Assembly (NCBI GenBank): GCA_963693085.1
Contig: OY856409.1
Coordinates: forward strand, 1,616,793,711-1,616,857,710
Reading direction: 5' to 3'
DNA length: 64,000 bases
DNA from: Alisma plantago-aquatica
Lineage: Eukaryota; Streptophyta; Magnoliopsida; Alismatales; Alismataceae
This document shows, piece by piece, positions 34,674 to 45,660 of the stretch. The position numbers were made by a program, and so were the translations under genes. The notes beneath the pieces are model-generated. The model was not told the DNA's origin. It saw only the letters and a program-made list of their open reading frames with translations, and ran no database searches. Numbering within the stretch: the stretch's first letter is position 1; the number at the start of each line of letters is the position of its first letter.

Positions 34674-36562
34674 CTACCTCAATCGAGATGGGAAAGGAGG
34701 GCGAGTCTTGTACACTGGCACATCCTCCTCAAGTGTTTCTATTTCTGCAATAGTAGGTTTTTCAGAACTTTCCTCATCTGTCTTATTAGTAGTTACTTCC
34801 CCTTTTGGTTGAGACTCAGGTGTTGTAGAGTCTTGGACAATAATAGAGTCATCATCATATGTAATAGCCACAGGTGTCTTGACAGGAGGATCAGAATAGT
34901 CTTTTCCAGACATGGTGGTGACAGCCTTCAGTTGCTCTGGGTGCTTAGGATTGTTCTCTAGTTGGCCAGCAAAGGCTCCAGCAGGTGGCTTCATACTAGC
35001 TGCAAGTTGAGCTAGTTGAGTTTCAATAGCCTTCTGATGGGCTTGCGGGTTAGCTATCATAGTCTGATGTGACTGCAACATCTTCTCAATGGTTGTTAGC
35101 TTGTCATCCAGAGATACAGGGCCAGCTTGTTGCCCTTGTTGTTGGTTCTGGTAAGGGGCTTGGTTGGGATTCTGGAACTGAGAATTGTTTTGATAATTGT
35201 TGTAGTTACTGTTTGGGAAGTTACCTCTAAAGTTTCCTTGATTCTCAAAATTTTGTTGTTGGTTATATTGGAATTCTGGTGGGCCTTGTTGCTGATTATT
35301 TGAACCAAGTTGTCGCGGGTTGTCCGCTCCTGAAGCATTTCTGTATTGAAAACTAGGATGGTTCCTGTTCAGATTCGGTGACCTGGGATAGTGTTGACGG
35401 CATTAAGATTTTCCTTTTGACCATTATCATCTTGGTCATAAACGTTGCTTAAAACAACATCATAGAGAACATTGCAAGCTAGTGTAGAATGATCAGTGCC
35501 TTTACATGCTTCACAGAACAATGTAGCTAACTTGATCTGTTCTTGTGGTTGTGGGAGTGAGTATCTTCTTTCATAGGTAGCGAGAGATGATTTGATATGG
35601 TCTTGCTCGGCAACTAAGAGTTTGAGGGTTTCAACGATAGACTGGTACTCAGAAATGGCTTTAGCCATAGCCACCTTCAATACTCCTTTACCTACTGATC
35701 TACCCCAATTAGCTTGATTTTCAGCTCCAAGGGTAACAACCTTCCATGCACTATCATAACTCTGACGCATGAAGTTTCCCCCAGATGAGGAGTCTAAGAA
35801 CCTTTTGATGTCATCATCCACACCCCTATAGAAGATCTCGATGAGTTTATTCTTAGGAATGCCATGGTGTGGACACTTGCGTAGAAGCTATTTGTATCTT
35901 TCCCATGCTTTAGCCAGGGATTCTCCAAGGATCTGAGTGAATTGAGTTATACATCCCCTGATTTCATAGGTGAGAGAAGGAGGATAGAACTTCTCCAAGA
36001 AGACATTTTGAAGTTGTTCCCAAGTGGTGATGGGTTCACATTGCAAGGAATTGTACCAACTTATAGCTCTAACAGCAAGAGAATACTTGAAAAGACATAG
36101 TTGGATGGCATCGTCAGATACTCCATTTTGCTTTGTCATAGCACATAGATCAATAAACCTCAGAAGGTGTTCATGACTATCTTCTCCTTTCTTACCATAG
36201 AAAGGGTTGTTTTGAAGCAAGGTGATCCAATGTGCTCGTATTTCGAAGTTGGGAGCATTGATATGAGGAGGTTTCATTGGGTGATGAACATTAGCAACTT
36301 TAGGGATTGAGAACTCTCTAAGGTCCTTCTGCAATTCTACTACTTGCGTTGTTGCTTATGGTTCTTGGATTTCTTCTTGAACTGCAGCTCTGGCTTCTTG
36401 CATGAGCCTTTCTCTTTGTGCATTAAGGGCTTGAGATACCCTTCGGGATATTTCCTCCTCTTGATCCATCCTTGCTCGGTTCTCTCTACTTTGACGATGA
36501 AAGGTTCGTTCGATCTCAGGGTCAAAGCTAGCAGCAAGGCCGGAGCTATTCGAGCGGTGCAT
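34674..36562 (-). pseudogene. Athila gag, with stops and a frameshift
   Basis: Capsid-like gag begins at MHRSNSSG (36562) with an Arg/Glu-rich coiled stretch, a stop at 36356-36358, then the retrotransposon gag domain at 35888-36334 (APNFEIRA, FYGKKGEDSHEHL, DDAIQLCLFKYSL, WYNSLQ, LEKFYPP, ESLAKAWERYK). After a second stop at 35888-35890 the frame continues with LLRKCPHHGIP and a segment reaching 35369. A frameshift near 35.38 kb is followed by an Asn/Gln/Pro-rich linker and a basic, Gln-rich segment to 34674. No CCHC knuckle is seen, though CEACKGTDHSTLAC at about 35480-35530 may be one (C-X2-C-X4-H-X4-C). Confidence 0.95.
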
Positions 36563-36720
36563 ACACTAGTCTTTGGGGGTACATGGGATAGAAAAATCTT
36601 TCAGAAGTGAGATGGATGGAGAGGGACCGAATTTCAAGTGAATGATCGATAGTATCAAAAGAAAAAGAAAAAACCTAAATTAGCCTCAAAAGAACTAGAT
36701 TTGACTAAACTGATTCCATT

Positions 36721-36739
36721 GTCCCCGGCAACGGTGCCA
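36721..36739 (-). other. Athila primer binding site
   Basis: TGGCACCGTTGCCGGGGAC on the minus strand, five bases inside the 5' LTR edge at 36745. It is one base from the TGGCGCCGTTGCCGGGGA form common in Athila elements. Confidence 0.85.
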
Positions 36740-37870
36740 GAATTTGATGTGGTCTATTATCGCACTAACAAATTCACTCGGGGTTGAAATCCTAGAGTTT
36801 TTAACCAAAACCGTGTGCAATAATACCACCCACAAGAGGACGGGTCTTATCACAGTATAGTTAAGGATTGAATCCCAAGGGACAACATTTTTAAGAATCG
36901 TTGCTAGTCTAGTCCAGTTCAAGTAAGGCTAATATTTAGAACAAAGGTTGATTTGAGTTTAATTAAACTAAGTGCAGGAAAGTAAAGAGTAGAATTAAAG
37001 TTGATCTAGACTAATGATATGGAATCACTGGGGTGGTCCTGGGTTTCACCACCATTACTCATGCAAACACAAGATCTAACTATCCAAATAGAACTGTTGC
37101 GAACCCTCCCTGAGGGATATTTAAGTTTGCATAAGCATCACCTTAGGCATCAGATGTCTTATCACCATCTGGATCATGCACTTATAGTTTTGAAGATACA
37201 TATATCCAACTAAAGTTGTGGCCCTCCCTAAGGGATGTTTAGGCACACAGAAGCGTCACTGTGGGCTAGATGGCTCATCCCCTCATGGATCATACACTTA
37301 CGACCTCAAGGAATCCCTTTCTATTTCTAGTCAGGGAGTCAACCACATTAATTGACATCCTATCCTACATATTGAAGTTCTCACAACATAGGAAAGAACA
37401 AGATAAAAGCAAGCATGTGATCAATCTACAAGAAAAAATCGACGATTAACAATGAAATAAAAAGTTATATACATTGCCTTGGAATGTTAAAATGAAAAGA
37501 CATGAAAGCATGGGCAACGGGGCTACTCCTCGCACCCCCGTGAAAAGGAACTACTCGCTCATGATGTGAGAAACAAGAAGAATAAGAGAGAGGGAAGATT
37601 CCACAATGAGCATGATGTAGAATGTGGTCGTAGCTCGGTGAAGATGATGCGGTCTTCTATGTCGTGTCGGAGCAGATCTGGACAAGGAATGAGGGACACT
37701 AGGGTAGACTGGGTAGACTTTCTCTCTCCTCCTTCCTTCTCTTCTCGACTTCCTTTCTCATGACAGGAGGAGCATGTTGTGGATGTATGTGATGATCGGG
37801 ATCGAACCAGTGTTCAGGTAGCCTATCGGCGTCCCCAAGTCCGATACCCAAGTGAGGACCCCTCTGGTCC

Positions 37871-37878
37871 TATTTATA
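37871..37878 (-). promoter_or_regulatory. TATA box, Athila 5' LTR
   Basis: TATAAATA on the minus strand, conserved between both LTRs. This would be the promoter of the element RNA. Confidence 0.65.
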
Positions 37879-37950
37879 GGCTTGGTTCAGGTTTTGAATG
37901 GTTTGGTATTGGTCTGGTTATTCTCACGGTCTAGGACAGACCTGATAATT

Positions 37951-38110
37951 CCTCACGGTTTGGGATCGTGAGTCCTCTTAATGGTTTGGAAACTGAGAAC
38001 ATCATCACGGTTTTGAAATCGTGAGGGTCTTCACGGTCTTTCCTTCCTTTCGGTTTTGGAGTCCTTCACAGTTTGGACATGAGCGCTCTTCACAGTTTGG
38101 AAACTGCGAG
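37951..38110. repeat. Near-palindromic units, first cluster, Athila 5' LTR
   Basis: Units at 37951-37972, 38004-38025, 38064-38085 and 38089-38110 match the pattern CTCACGG, T-rich centre, complement CGTGAG, with degeneracy. A further weak unit lies near 37980. Confidence 0.8.
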
Positions 38111-38710
38111 ACTCTGCTCATGCAGTTTGGTCATCTCTCGATCTTGGCTCCTTGCGGTCTTCATTGCCTCCAATCATTCTCATCTTCCCGGTATCGGCCA
38201 CTCGGTTGCGAGCCACTTCTTCATGGTTTTGGACTACTGAGCAGACCTATCAGTCTTGTGTCTTCAGTGGCCTTCACAGTCTGCAGGCATCTCAGTCTTG
38301 CCTTCTTCGATGTCCAAACGGTTTCATTGTCCTCTCAGTCTCATGGGGTCCCATGTTCTTGGTGGTGATGGACCTAGCTTTTGGTCCGTGGCTGCTATGT
38401 ATAGAAGTGGGACCAGGGTTGCGATCGATAAGGACCCTTGCAGCAGTCACGTGGAGGTAGTATGGTCGCGATGGTTGGAGGGGAAACAACCACAGTTGTT
38501 AGGGTTGTGAAGATTGTGGGTGTTGTAGGATGGAGATGGTGGTCACCGCATATTGTGGAGAGTAGGTCGTCGTGGTCCTGGAGATGGTGAAAGTAGTGGT
38601 GCATGGTTGTCAGGCCAGCTGATGGAGGATGCAATGAAGAATTAGGGTTTGCAAGCATGTCAGGGTCAGTTGGTGAAGACGAAAGAGCAAGGGACGCTAC
38701 AGGTGATGAT

Positions 38711-38837
38711 CTTCATGGTCTCAGGGTCATGAGCATTCTCACGGTTTTGGGATCGTGAGGGCTCTCACAATCTTGATACCATGAGGACTCTCACGGTCTT
38801 CAGACCGCGAGGACTCACACAGTCTTGAGACCGTGAG
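38711..38837. repeat. Near-palindromic units, second cluster, Athila 5' LTR
   Basis: Five units at 38711-38733, 38737-38759, 38763-38784, 38789-38811 and 38816-38837, about 26 bases apart. The best units have 10-base arms (CTCACGGTCT and complement) around a 2-base centre. The 3' LTR has four. Confidence 0.88.
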
Positions 38838-39332
38838 AGGGGTCAAAGGTGCAAACCGTTAGGGCAGATCAAATGGTTGGATGGATAGGGACTGTTGATC
38901 GGTGATCGGGTGGATGGGAGAGGGCCCAAGACCGTTTGGTCAGGTACGAGTGGTCAAAATCATGAGGAAGCGTTGATATGTGATCAGATGGTTGAGATGG
39001 ATGATGAAGGGTATAAATGGTTGAAAAAGGTGGGCCCGAAACTAGTGGGTGGCCCCCATTATTAGGGTTTGACATGGTTGATGGAGGGGGTTATTGATGG
39101 AGGATTTAGGGTTGGTGAGAGACATCTTGAGTGAAGGTGGTCCCGCAACCAGATGGTGGTCCCAATTGAAGATTTGTCTGCATCATGGCATACTCAATCT
39201 GCATGAAATCAAAGAAACCCTATTCAAGAAGTAGGATTGCAATTTGTAATATTTAGGGGATAAAAGTGAATGTAATGAGTCGAATTGGGCCCACAATGGT
39301 GATTGAAAATCATGATGAATATGGATTCATCA

Positions 39333-39337
39333 TCGTG
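39333..39337 (+). repeat. Target duplication of the Athila element, right copy
   Basis: TCGTG, one transition from TCATG at 26816-26820. Confidence 0.8.
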
Positions 39338-40505
39338 CCTTTTCTTATGTGTCCACCATAGCTAACCATTCATTATGGTTATGAAGAGATATGGTTGGAC
39401 AACATCATAATCGTGTAGAGAGAAATATGTCGTGTCAGGAGGTGGTGTAGAGGCATTAGGTACCTATAAGAGAAGTACCCAAGATGGGGCCTAAGGATCC
39501 CATAAAACATTCTTTGAACCCTAAAACTCCTATTCACCTGACTTTCCAAGCTATGATTAGGCAGATAATGTCTACCTTTGCATATATGGCTGAGAAGGTA
39601 TTGATTCCAACATACAAAGTATCATATCCAAATGATGAATCTTTGGGTTTTGGGATGGAATTCTATAGTCTGAAATGTGGTGGTACCACAGAGTACATGG
39701 GTAATCAAGATCCAATAGATGTGGATGTGTGGTTGACTGAGGAAGATAAATGTTTTAGTCTACTGGTATCATGAAAGATGACCAGATCAAACACGTGATT
39801 TATCTGATGAAGGGCAATGCTAGCTACTAGTCATCCATATGAGAAGAGAAGCGACCTAGAGAAATGATCACATAGACATAATTAATGAGGGACTTTGAGA
39901 GTCAATACTCCCCTCATTCATATCTTAATGATAAGATAACCCCATTTGAGCAGTTACATCAATGGATGTCATCAATTTATGAGTACAAAGCTCAATTGAT
40001 GGATTTGTTGAGGTTTTTTCCTCACATGGAACCTATAGAGAAGGATAAGATCAGAAGGTTCAAGAAGAGGCTGTGTAAGGAGAATATTTGAAGGTTCGAG
40101 AAGAGGCTAAGTACTGAGGCATGTTGGCTTCTACCTTATTTCCGTGGGAGGGGTTTTCCACCTCTATGGAAGCTGCGAGGAAGTAGAAAAAACAACACGA
40201 GGAATTCTTGATCATCAGGCTAATAGGAAATCTGCACAGTCATCTAGATATCACTCGGGAAATTATAAGAAGTAAAGATTTTCTATACCACAACAATCAC
40301 AACACTACCAACATTCACCACATATATCGATCACATCTAAAAATAAGGATTCTTTTGCACTGGTCTCTAAGTAAAGGTAGTGGTTATAGTTTTCTACCAT
40401 TTTGAGCATATAATTTAGTTTGATAAGGCCATATGGGATTAATCCTTCTTCTCAGAAGAGATTTTTACATTGCAACTATTTTGGACATATATATTGGATA
40501 ACCTT
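39338..40505 (+). pseudogene. Tekay-2 gag remnant
   Basis: Plus-strand chromovirus gag. The frame from 39484 contains a gag-domain start (FYSLKCGGTTEY, then DPIDVDVWLTEEDKCF). After stops it resumes at 39885-40091 with MRDFESQYSPHSYLNDK, EQLHQWMSSIYEYKAQ and LLRFFPHMEPIEKDKIRRF, matching the chromovirus gag pattern (F...YFP......F..L.QG.MTV.EY...F..L.RF.PH......K..RF). At about 40470-40505 CNYFGHI is a decayed CCHC knuckle. It is the continuation of the Tekay-2 leader cut by Athila at 26820/39333. No protease or RT is recognisable to the right, so the element seems to be truncated or eroded after gag. Confidence 0.85.
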
Positions 40506-40556
40506 AGACTCCCAACCACCACTACTGTATATATAGTGGTCTAGGGAGTCTAGGTT
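40498..40556. repeat. Imperfect inverted repeat around TATATATA
   Basis: CCTTAGACTCCC...ACCACT pairs imperfectly with AGTGGTCTAGGGAGTCTAGG across a TATATATA centre, giving arms of about 20 bases. It lies just after the gag knuckle remnant. Confidence 0.7.
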
Positions 40557-41841
40557 TAGATGTGGGTAAAGTTACAAAATTATGTGTAGCAAGAAGTATG
40601 GCTTAGTAGGTAGAACGGTCATGGCGGGTGAGAGTGAAAATGGTCACAGTGGATGTGAGAAACCAAGTTGGGAAGGTGAAAATGCCAGATTGGTTTTGAC
40701 TGGAATGAGGTGAACTAGGACAGCCGTGTTGAGTAGAACAACCATATTGGATTGAGGGTGGAAGGAGCATGGTAGGTTCCACTATCCCATTGGAGGAGGT
40801 AGGAGGGAATTTGAGGAGCTTGCTGACACAATTGTTCTATGGAGCATGACCCTACTGGTGACTTGGCACCACAATTGTGGTGGCACGAACAATTATGGTG
40901 GCTGAGATGTCATGGGGTTGCTTGACATTGAGCTTGTATTATGATTTTCTTAATTGCAACACGGTTGTGGAAAAGTACCATGACCATTTTTGGGATTTTT
41001 CTCACACTTGAATCTTCTAAGTATACTTATATGTTGCTCCTTGTTTCGTCTCTCTTCTTGGTCACTTGGGGGTAGGTTGGCGTAGCTTTAGGGTACTTTT
41101 AGATTCCTCCATGGTTCATGTAAGACCTATGATCATTTTTCCTCTCTCCCTTGCATTATTATGTGTCAACATACATACAAAAATATGCAAGAGAAATCCA
41201 TAAGTGCATTTGATATAAAGTATTATTTATTGGGACATGTCATGCATTCTACTCATCTTATTTAGAATAAGAGACAAAATGGCACAAGGAGACCCAAACT
41301 AGGGATCCATCACCACCTGAATATTAAAGCATATTTTCCTCAAGTATGCTCCATCTAAATCTTTATTTCTAATAGTATTCACAAATTACAATGCTAAATA
41401 CAACCAAGTAGATGATTATTGACCAACTAAGTTCAAGGATGAATTTATGCATATGATCCACTTCTCTTCTCTACTCTTGATACAAACTGAAAGTAGGTGA
41501 GTCACACAACAAAAATACTATAAAATATAGATCGCTAAGACTTATGAAAGTGATGTGGTATTCAAAAGTCTCTAGGTAAACCTTTTCATCTTTGGGGTTT
41601 GCTATAGTAGTTAGGGATGTTGCTTCATTTGCATACATTCAATCTTATGTGGTAATCCACTTCACATGACCGGCATGGCTGTGCAAAAAGGGTAGAATGA
41701 TCTAGGCTTGATGTTTTCTATCTCAATGGGTATTAAATTATAAGAAGGGGGATGCACAAAGATATTATAGTGTATTTACATAGACTCTTCTTCTTTTTAT
41801 TTGAATGTTATTATGTATAAGAATATTTTATTACTTTTTTT
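40557..41841. other. Unassigned stretch
   Basis: No coding similarity was recognised on either strand. 40.6-41.0 kb is relatively GC-rich and contains scattered ACAATTGTGGTGG-like words. It may be decayed pol or LTR sequence of Tekay-2, but I cannot support that. Confidence 0.4.
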
Positions 41842-41965
41842 CATTTTCCCTTTTCTTATTGCCCTTGACGTTAGGACATATGGTGGTAGGAGTGAAGTGG
41901 ATTGCATTTTTCCCTTTTCTCATTTCCCTTGATGTTAGGGCATATGGTGGTAGGATTCAAGTGGA
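41842..41965 (+). repeat. Two-copy tandem repeat, period about 63 bases
   Basis: Copies start at 41842 and 41905. Both run CATTTT(T)CCCTTTTCT through ATATGGTGGTAGGA to AAGTGGA, with a handful of differences. Confidence 0.9.
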
Positions 41966-42197
41966 GGGGAGGAAGTATTGGACACTCCCAAGCTTTTGGA
42001 ATGTGGCAACGTCTTACTTTTTTGTGCTTTTAGCATCATTTATGAGGCGGAAAGGTAAGGTAATATGGAAGAGTGGTGGATCAAAATAGGAGTCATATAA
42101 TGTGGATTTTCACATAGGGCTTCATGCATGCAAACTATTCCAAGCATCTTTCATGTATAATTAGAAAAACCAAGATGAAGAAAATGTGGTAAACAAA

Positions 42198-42278
42198 ATT
42201 CTTTTCACAAGACTTAAATAGCTCCAAACACCCTTTATCAACATTCTTTTCACAAGACTTTAATAGCTCTAAATACCC
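42198..42278 (+). repeat. Two-copy tandem repeat, period 45 bases
   Basis: ATTCTTTTCACAAGACTT and the following AATAGCTC(C/T)AAA(C/T)ACCC are repeated at 42198 and 42243. Confidence 0.9.
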
Positions 42279-43204
42279 ATGGTTTTCCCTACTTACATTT
42301 CAACCAATATTTCTAATAATTCAAAAGATAAGTGGAAAATATGCATAAATTATAAAACTGAAATCATTTCATCACAATCATGTACTAATAGGAGTGAAAT
42401 TATCATGGACATTCAATTTTAGTTCTCAAACAGCATATATAGAGATTAAGCTAGAACGGTGTTTTGGAAAAAGACATTTCAAGTTTGGGCAAAGTTTGGA
42501 AAAATGGTACCAGGTGCCCCTATTCTCAACAAGATCTTAGATATAAAGAAATAAATGATATGAAAATAGAGTTCAGATAATGACACACAGAAAGCTTCAA
42601 AACCTTCATGTAATGCAAAATGGATGACAAAATGCATAGAGTAAAAGTATATGGCATGCAATTGTGTGGAGTGTCACAATAAAATATAATCAGACATGTA
42701 TAAGTATTAGTAATAATTGTCTAGCCATCTCAAAAAAAAATTATTACAAGGAACATGAGTCAAAATAAGAATTTATCATCCTACCACCACAAACTTTTAA
42801 GCCATGCTGAACTCAAAATGAAATAGAATCTTAGAATGATAGGGTACTGACAATGGAGTTGTGGTGTCTAGTCTTCAAGAGGTGGAAGATGCATGTGATT
42901 TATGTGATCAAGCAGATCCAACATGATTGTTATGTGGAGAATGATCATTATGTGCATCTTGCACCACAACCATAGTGGATGGAATGGTTGTAGCTTTCCT
43001 TTAGTTTTTCAACTCAGCTCATTTATTCATTTTTCAACTTTGCTCTTCTCTTTGACTGCCCCATTCCATGTGTCATCCTTTCCTCAATGTTCATGTTCTA
43101 ATATCAATCAAAAACACAAAAACTATCAAGTCTGACAAGTGTGTTCTTAGACGTGTAAAAACAAAACTATAACAAAATTGAGTTTTGAGAAAAAGCAATC
43201 TCAA
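42279..43204 (-). other. Probable 3' region and LTR edge of the gag-protease relic
   Basis: Non-coding. At 42778-42800 the minus strand reads TTAAAAGTTTGTGGTGGTAG, resembling the Athila polypurine region (AAGTTTGGGGGTG), followed by TGATAAATTC, a possible LTR start. No matching 5' LTR was found, so the LTR call is tentative. Confidence 0.4.
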
Positions 43205-44050
43205 AACAAGGTGGGTTGTCTCCCATAAGTGTGTATTTATCACCTTTTTTTGGGTTGGGTTTCTATTACTATTAGTTCCCATGTGTGATGTTTCCTCCCT
43301 TGAAGCATGTGATTATCTCAAAAGCCTTCAAAACATGATACTCATCCAAATGATTGTGTGATCTCTGAAGATTCCACTCTTCAACTTTTCCTTTTATTGG
43401 GTCATCATAGGAGATCTCAAAATGACATTCCTCATCAATTGAATCTTGTCTCCCAGTGACAATGTACATGTATTATTCTTTTTACCAGACACATGCAGAT
43501 CAATTACTTATCTTTTTGTTCAAAAAGAAGATCATAAAGGTACTAATACACACCTTAATCTCCACATCAATTATTTATAAGAATGGTCTTCCTAAGATGA
43601 CATCCTTTGGCTCCATGTATAAGACAATGCTTTTTTTTTGGAACATTGCATGCGTCTCCTTATCTAGCATCACCAAAATGTCATATATCCTTCCTATTGG
43701 TATGTTGGTGTATCTATCAACCATTGTATAACACAATTGGCCATTTTTAGCTTGCCGAATCCGAATTTCACATATACATTGTAATGCATAATGATGACAC
43801 TATATCCAAGATCAATAAGTGAGTGCTCAATGAGGTGATGACCAAAGTAGTAAGGCATATGAGGGAACCCCCAATCACCCTTCTTATTGGGGAAAGGGCT
43901 ATCTAAAATAGAGCTCACATACTCACACAACTTGATTTTCTTTGGTAGCAACCATGTTGTCTTTCTCGTAAAGGTACAAGCATCCTTAAGAAATTTTGCA
44001 TAAGTTGAAGTTTTCTTGATTGCATCAAGCAATGGTATAGTGACCTTCAC
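43205..44050 (-). pseudogene. Athila/Tat-like protease region, followed at once by the post-integrase motif
   Basis: Minus-strand frame 43694-44050 reads IPLLDAIKKTSTYAKFLKDA, the conserved block before the Athila/Tat protease, then the protease itself with ALIDLGYSV-like IDLGYSVI at the active site (Asp kept) and LGRPF at about 43572-43590. Only about 350 bases further, at 43211-43231, is CACTTATGGGAGACAACCCAC, which matches the short GGGAGGCAACCCA motif that in Athila elements lies after integrase. RT, RNase H and integrase, about 3 kb in the Athila copy at 27-39 kb, are missing. Several stops are present. Confidence 0.82.
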
Positions 44051-45140
44051 CTGCCTAAAGCTTCCAATATATCCATCTTATCCTTCTTCCTTCTATTGAT
44101 GGAAGGCTTGTCCAAACCATCATGGAATGGGGTCTCAACAACACTATCCTTGCTTGAAGTGATTTGAGGACATTGGGGTATCATAATAAGACTCCTTGAT
44201 GCAACATGTGGAACACTTGGTGTTAGGTTCTCAAAAAATGTGGGACACTTGGTGTTACAAACTCAAGAAAGGGTGGCATGGAAGAATTTTTGGTGCTCAT
44301 ATCACCCTCACAAGACTTTTTCAAAAGTGGTACTTCAACATGGCTCTTGTTAACTTTTTTCTAGCCCCTCTTGGGATGCTCAAGAATCATTTCACTCGTC
44401 ACATTGGTCACAAAGTTCACTTGCTCATGAAAAGAAGGGAAATCTTATGATCTTTGTGGTAGTAGTGGTGGTCTTGGATGTTGTTGTTGGTGCTATGGAT
44501 TTATGAGGATATAGGGTTTTTGTGGAGTTTGATGTTGTTGAGGTGGCAGTGGAGGGAGATATGGTTTTTGTGGTGGTTGTTGAGGTGGATGTAGAGGTGG
44601 ATGTTGATGTGAATTTTGAGGTGGAGGAGGGCATTGGTAGTTGAATAGGGGTTGTTTTGATGGAGAAGCATATGGTTTGGGTGGACCATGGTATGTTGGA
44701 CATGTTAAACTTGAATGATTGATGGACCATAGGAGCCTTAAGGGGCTACCATTTGTCCATTTTTATTGTTTGGGTTCATCAAAGCTTAGGAAGGAAGCAT
44801 CCCCTCCTCTCGACAAGAAAGTCCCAAGGCTAGTTGATTTATCCATTGCCTAGGCTAGTCTATACTTTGTCCATCTATAGTCACATGTTTCTTGTCCTCA
44901 TCAATGCTCCTCAATCTTCTAAGAACTTCACTTTCAAACCCTGAGCTATATCTTTTGACTTGATTTGGCCTTGGTTGATCTTGCACATCATCTCCTTGTT
45001 TTTTCCATGAAAAGTTAGGTTGATTCTTCCACTCATGTGTGTAAGAGTTGGACATAGGTTCATGATTGTTGTGGTTTCTATAGGATTTCATAGACTTGAC
45101 CTCTTCTTCAAGGACATATTTAGATTGCAAATATTAAATT
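44051..45140 (-). pseudogene. Athila/Tat-like gag C-terminal remnant with Pro/Gln-rich linker
   Basis: The minus-strand frame at 44855-45130 reads EPMSNSYTHEWKNQPNFSWK, matching the gag motif SNTYNPGWRNHPNFS. Further on, in the same frame, 44500-44625 is a Pro/Gln/His-rich linker. An overlapping open Thr/Ser-rich frame there is only its frameshifted reading. The main gag domain would lie beyond 45140 but is not present: the CACTA subterminal region starts instead. The gag is therefore truncated, probably at the junction with the CACTA element. Confidence 0.8.
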
Positions 45141-45179
45141 GGCCCCACTTGAATCTGCATCAATTTCATCATGTTCACA

Positions 45180-45660
45180 CAAATATTCATCAAATGTAGG
45201 TTGGGACAATAACATATCACGTCAGTTTCTAAAAAACCTATATTGTAATGCTTCTGAGATACTCCCTGTGATATATTTTGTTCCTTCCAAATTAGCATAT
45301 GATGCCAGTTTCTAAAGTTAAGATGACATGTAAGTGTTTTAGAAATATAATTGCTCCCTCTAGTTACCTTTTACACCAATTTGTTAACTAAAACCAACAT
45401 AGAATGTCTAGATTATTTATTTGTGATATTTCATTAAATAACCTATTATGTCAATTTCCAAAGGTAAACTGCCTCCATAAATATGTCTTCTTCCATTAAA
45501 TTATGATTTACTATTACACCAGTTTAAGGACCAAAACAAACATATTAAACATTCAATATTACTTCAATTACCAAAGGAAACCAATCAGACTATAAACTCA
45601 AGTGGCATTTTTTTCTATGTCACGAGTTTCTATCTTGAAACTGGCATTAATTACAGGTAT
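45180..45660 (+). repeat. CACTA subterminal repeat region
   Basis: Several degenerate copies of a G(T/C)CAGTTTCTAAA-type word on one strand, with TTT(A/T)G(A/T)AACTG-type partners, occur at about 45.21, 45.31, 45.37, 45.45, 45.52, 45.57 and 45.63 kb. Repeated short words near the ends are typical of CACTA elements, where the transposase binds. I did not find the terminal CACTA inverted repeat itself. It lies upstream of a CACTA transposase in the right orientation. Confidence 0.6.

Larger units (their letters stand above)
26821..39332 (-). mobile_element. Athila-type Ty3 LTR retrotransposon
   Basis: A 12.5-kb minus-strand element with LTRs at 36745-39332 (5') and 26821-29402 (3'), each starting and ending TGATG/CATCA. 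The primer site TGGCACCGTTGCCGGGGAC next to the 5' LTR is the form typical of the Athila lineage. The polyprotein order is gag, protease, RT, RNase H, integrase, with no chromodomain, also as in Athila. It has several in-frame stops and at least two frameshifts, so it is inactive. The first 60 LTR bases differ at 3 positions and the last 60 at 4. The near-identical 5-bp duplications show a simple insertion, here into the leader of Tekay-2. Confidence 0.97.
36745..39332 (-). repeat. 5' LTR of the Athila element
   Basis: A 2,588-base LTR, read from the minus strand. U3 spans 39332 to the TATAAATA box at 37871-37878 (about 1.46 kb), and R plus U5 the remaining 1.1 kb. It contains two clusters of near-palindromic units: about 37.95-38.11 kb and 38.71-38.84 kb. 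Confidence 0.97.

Noticed and set aside
37951..38837. CRISPR-like array
   Set aside because: Units are near-palindromes in a plant LTR with short, non-unique spacing; no cas genes and a eukaryotic context.
44425..44730. Thr/Ser-rich minus-strand frame
   Set aside because: The frame that matches the flanking gag and protease segments reads Pro/Gln-rich here; the Thr-rich protein is a frameshifted reading of low-complexity DNA.
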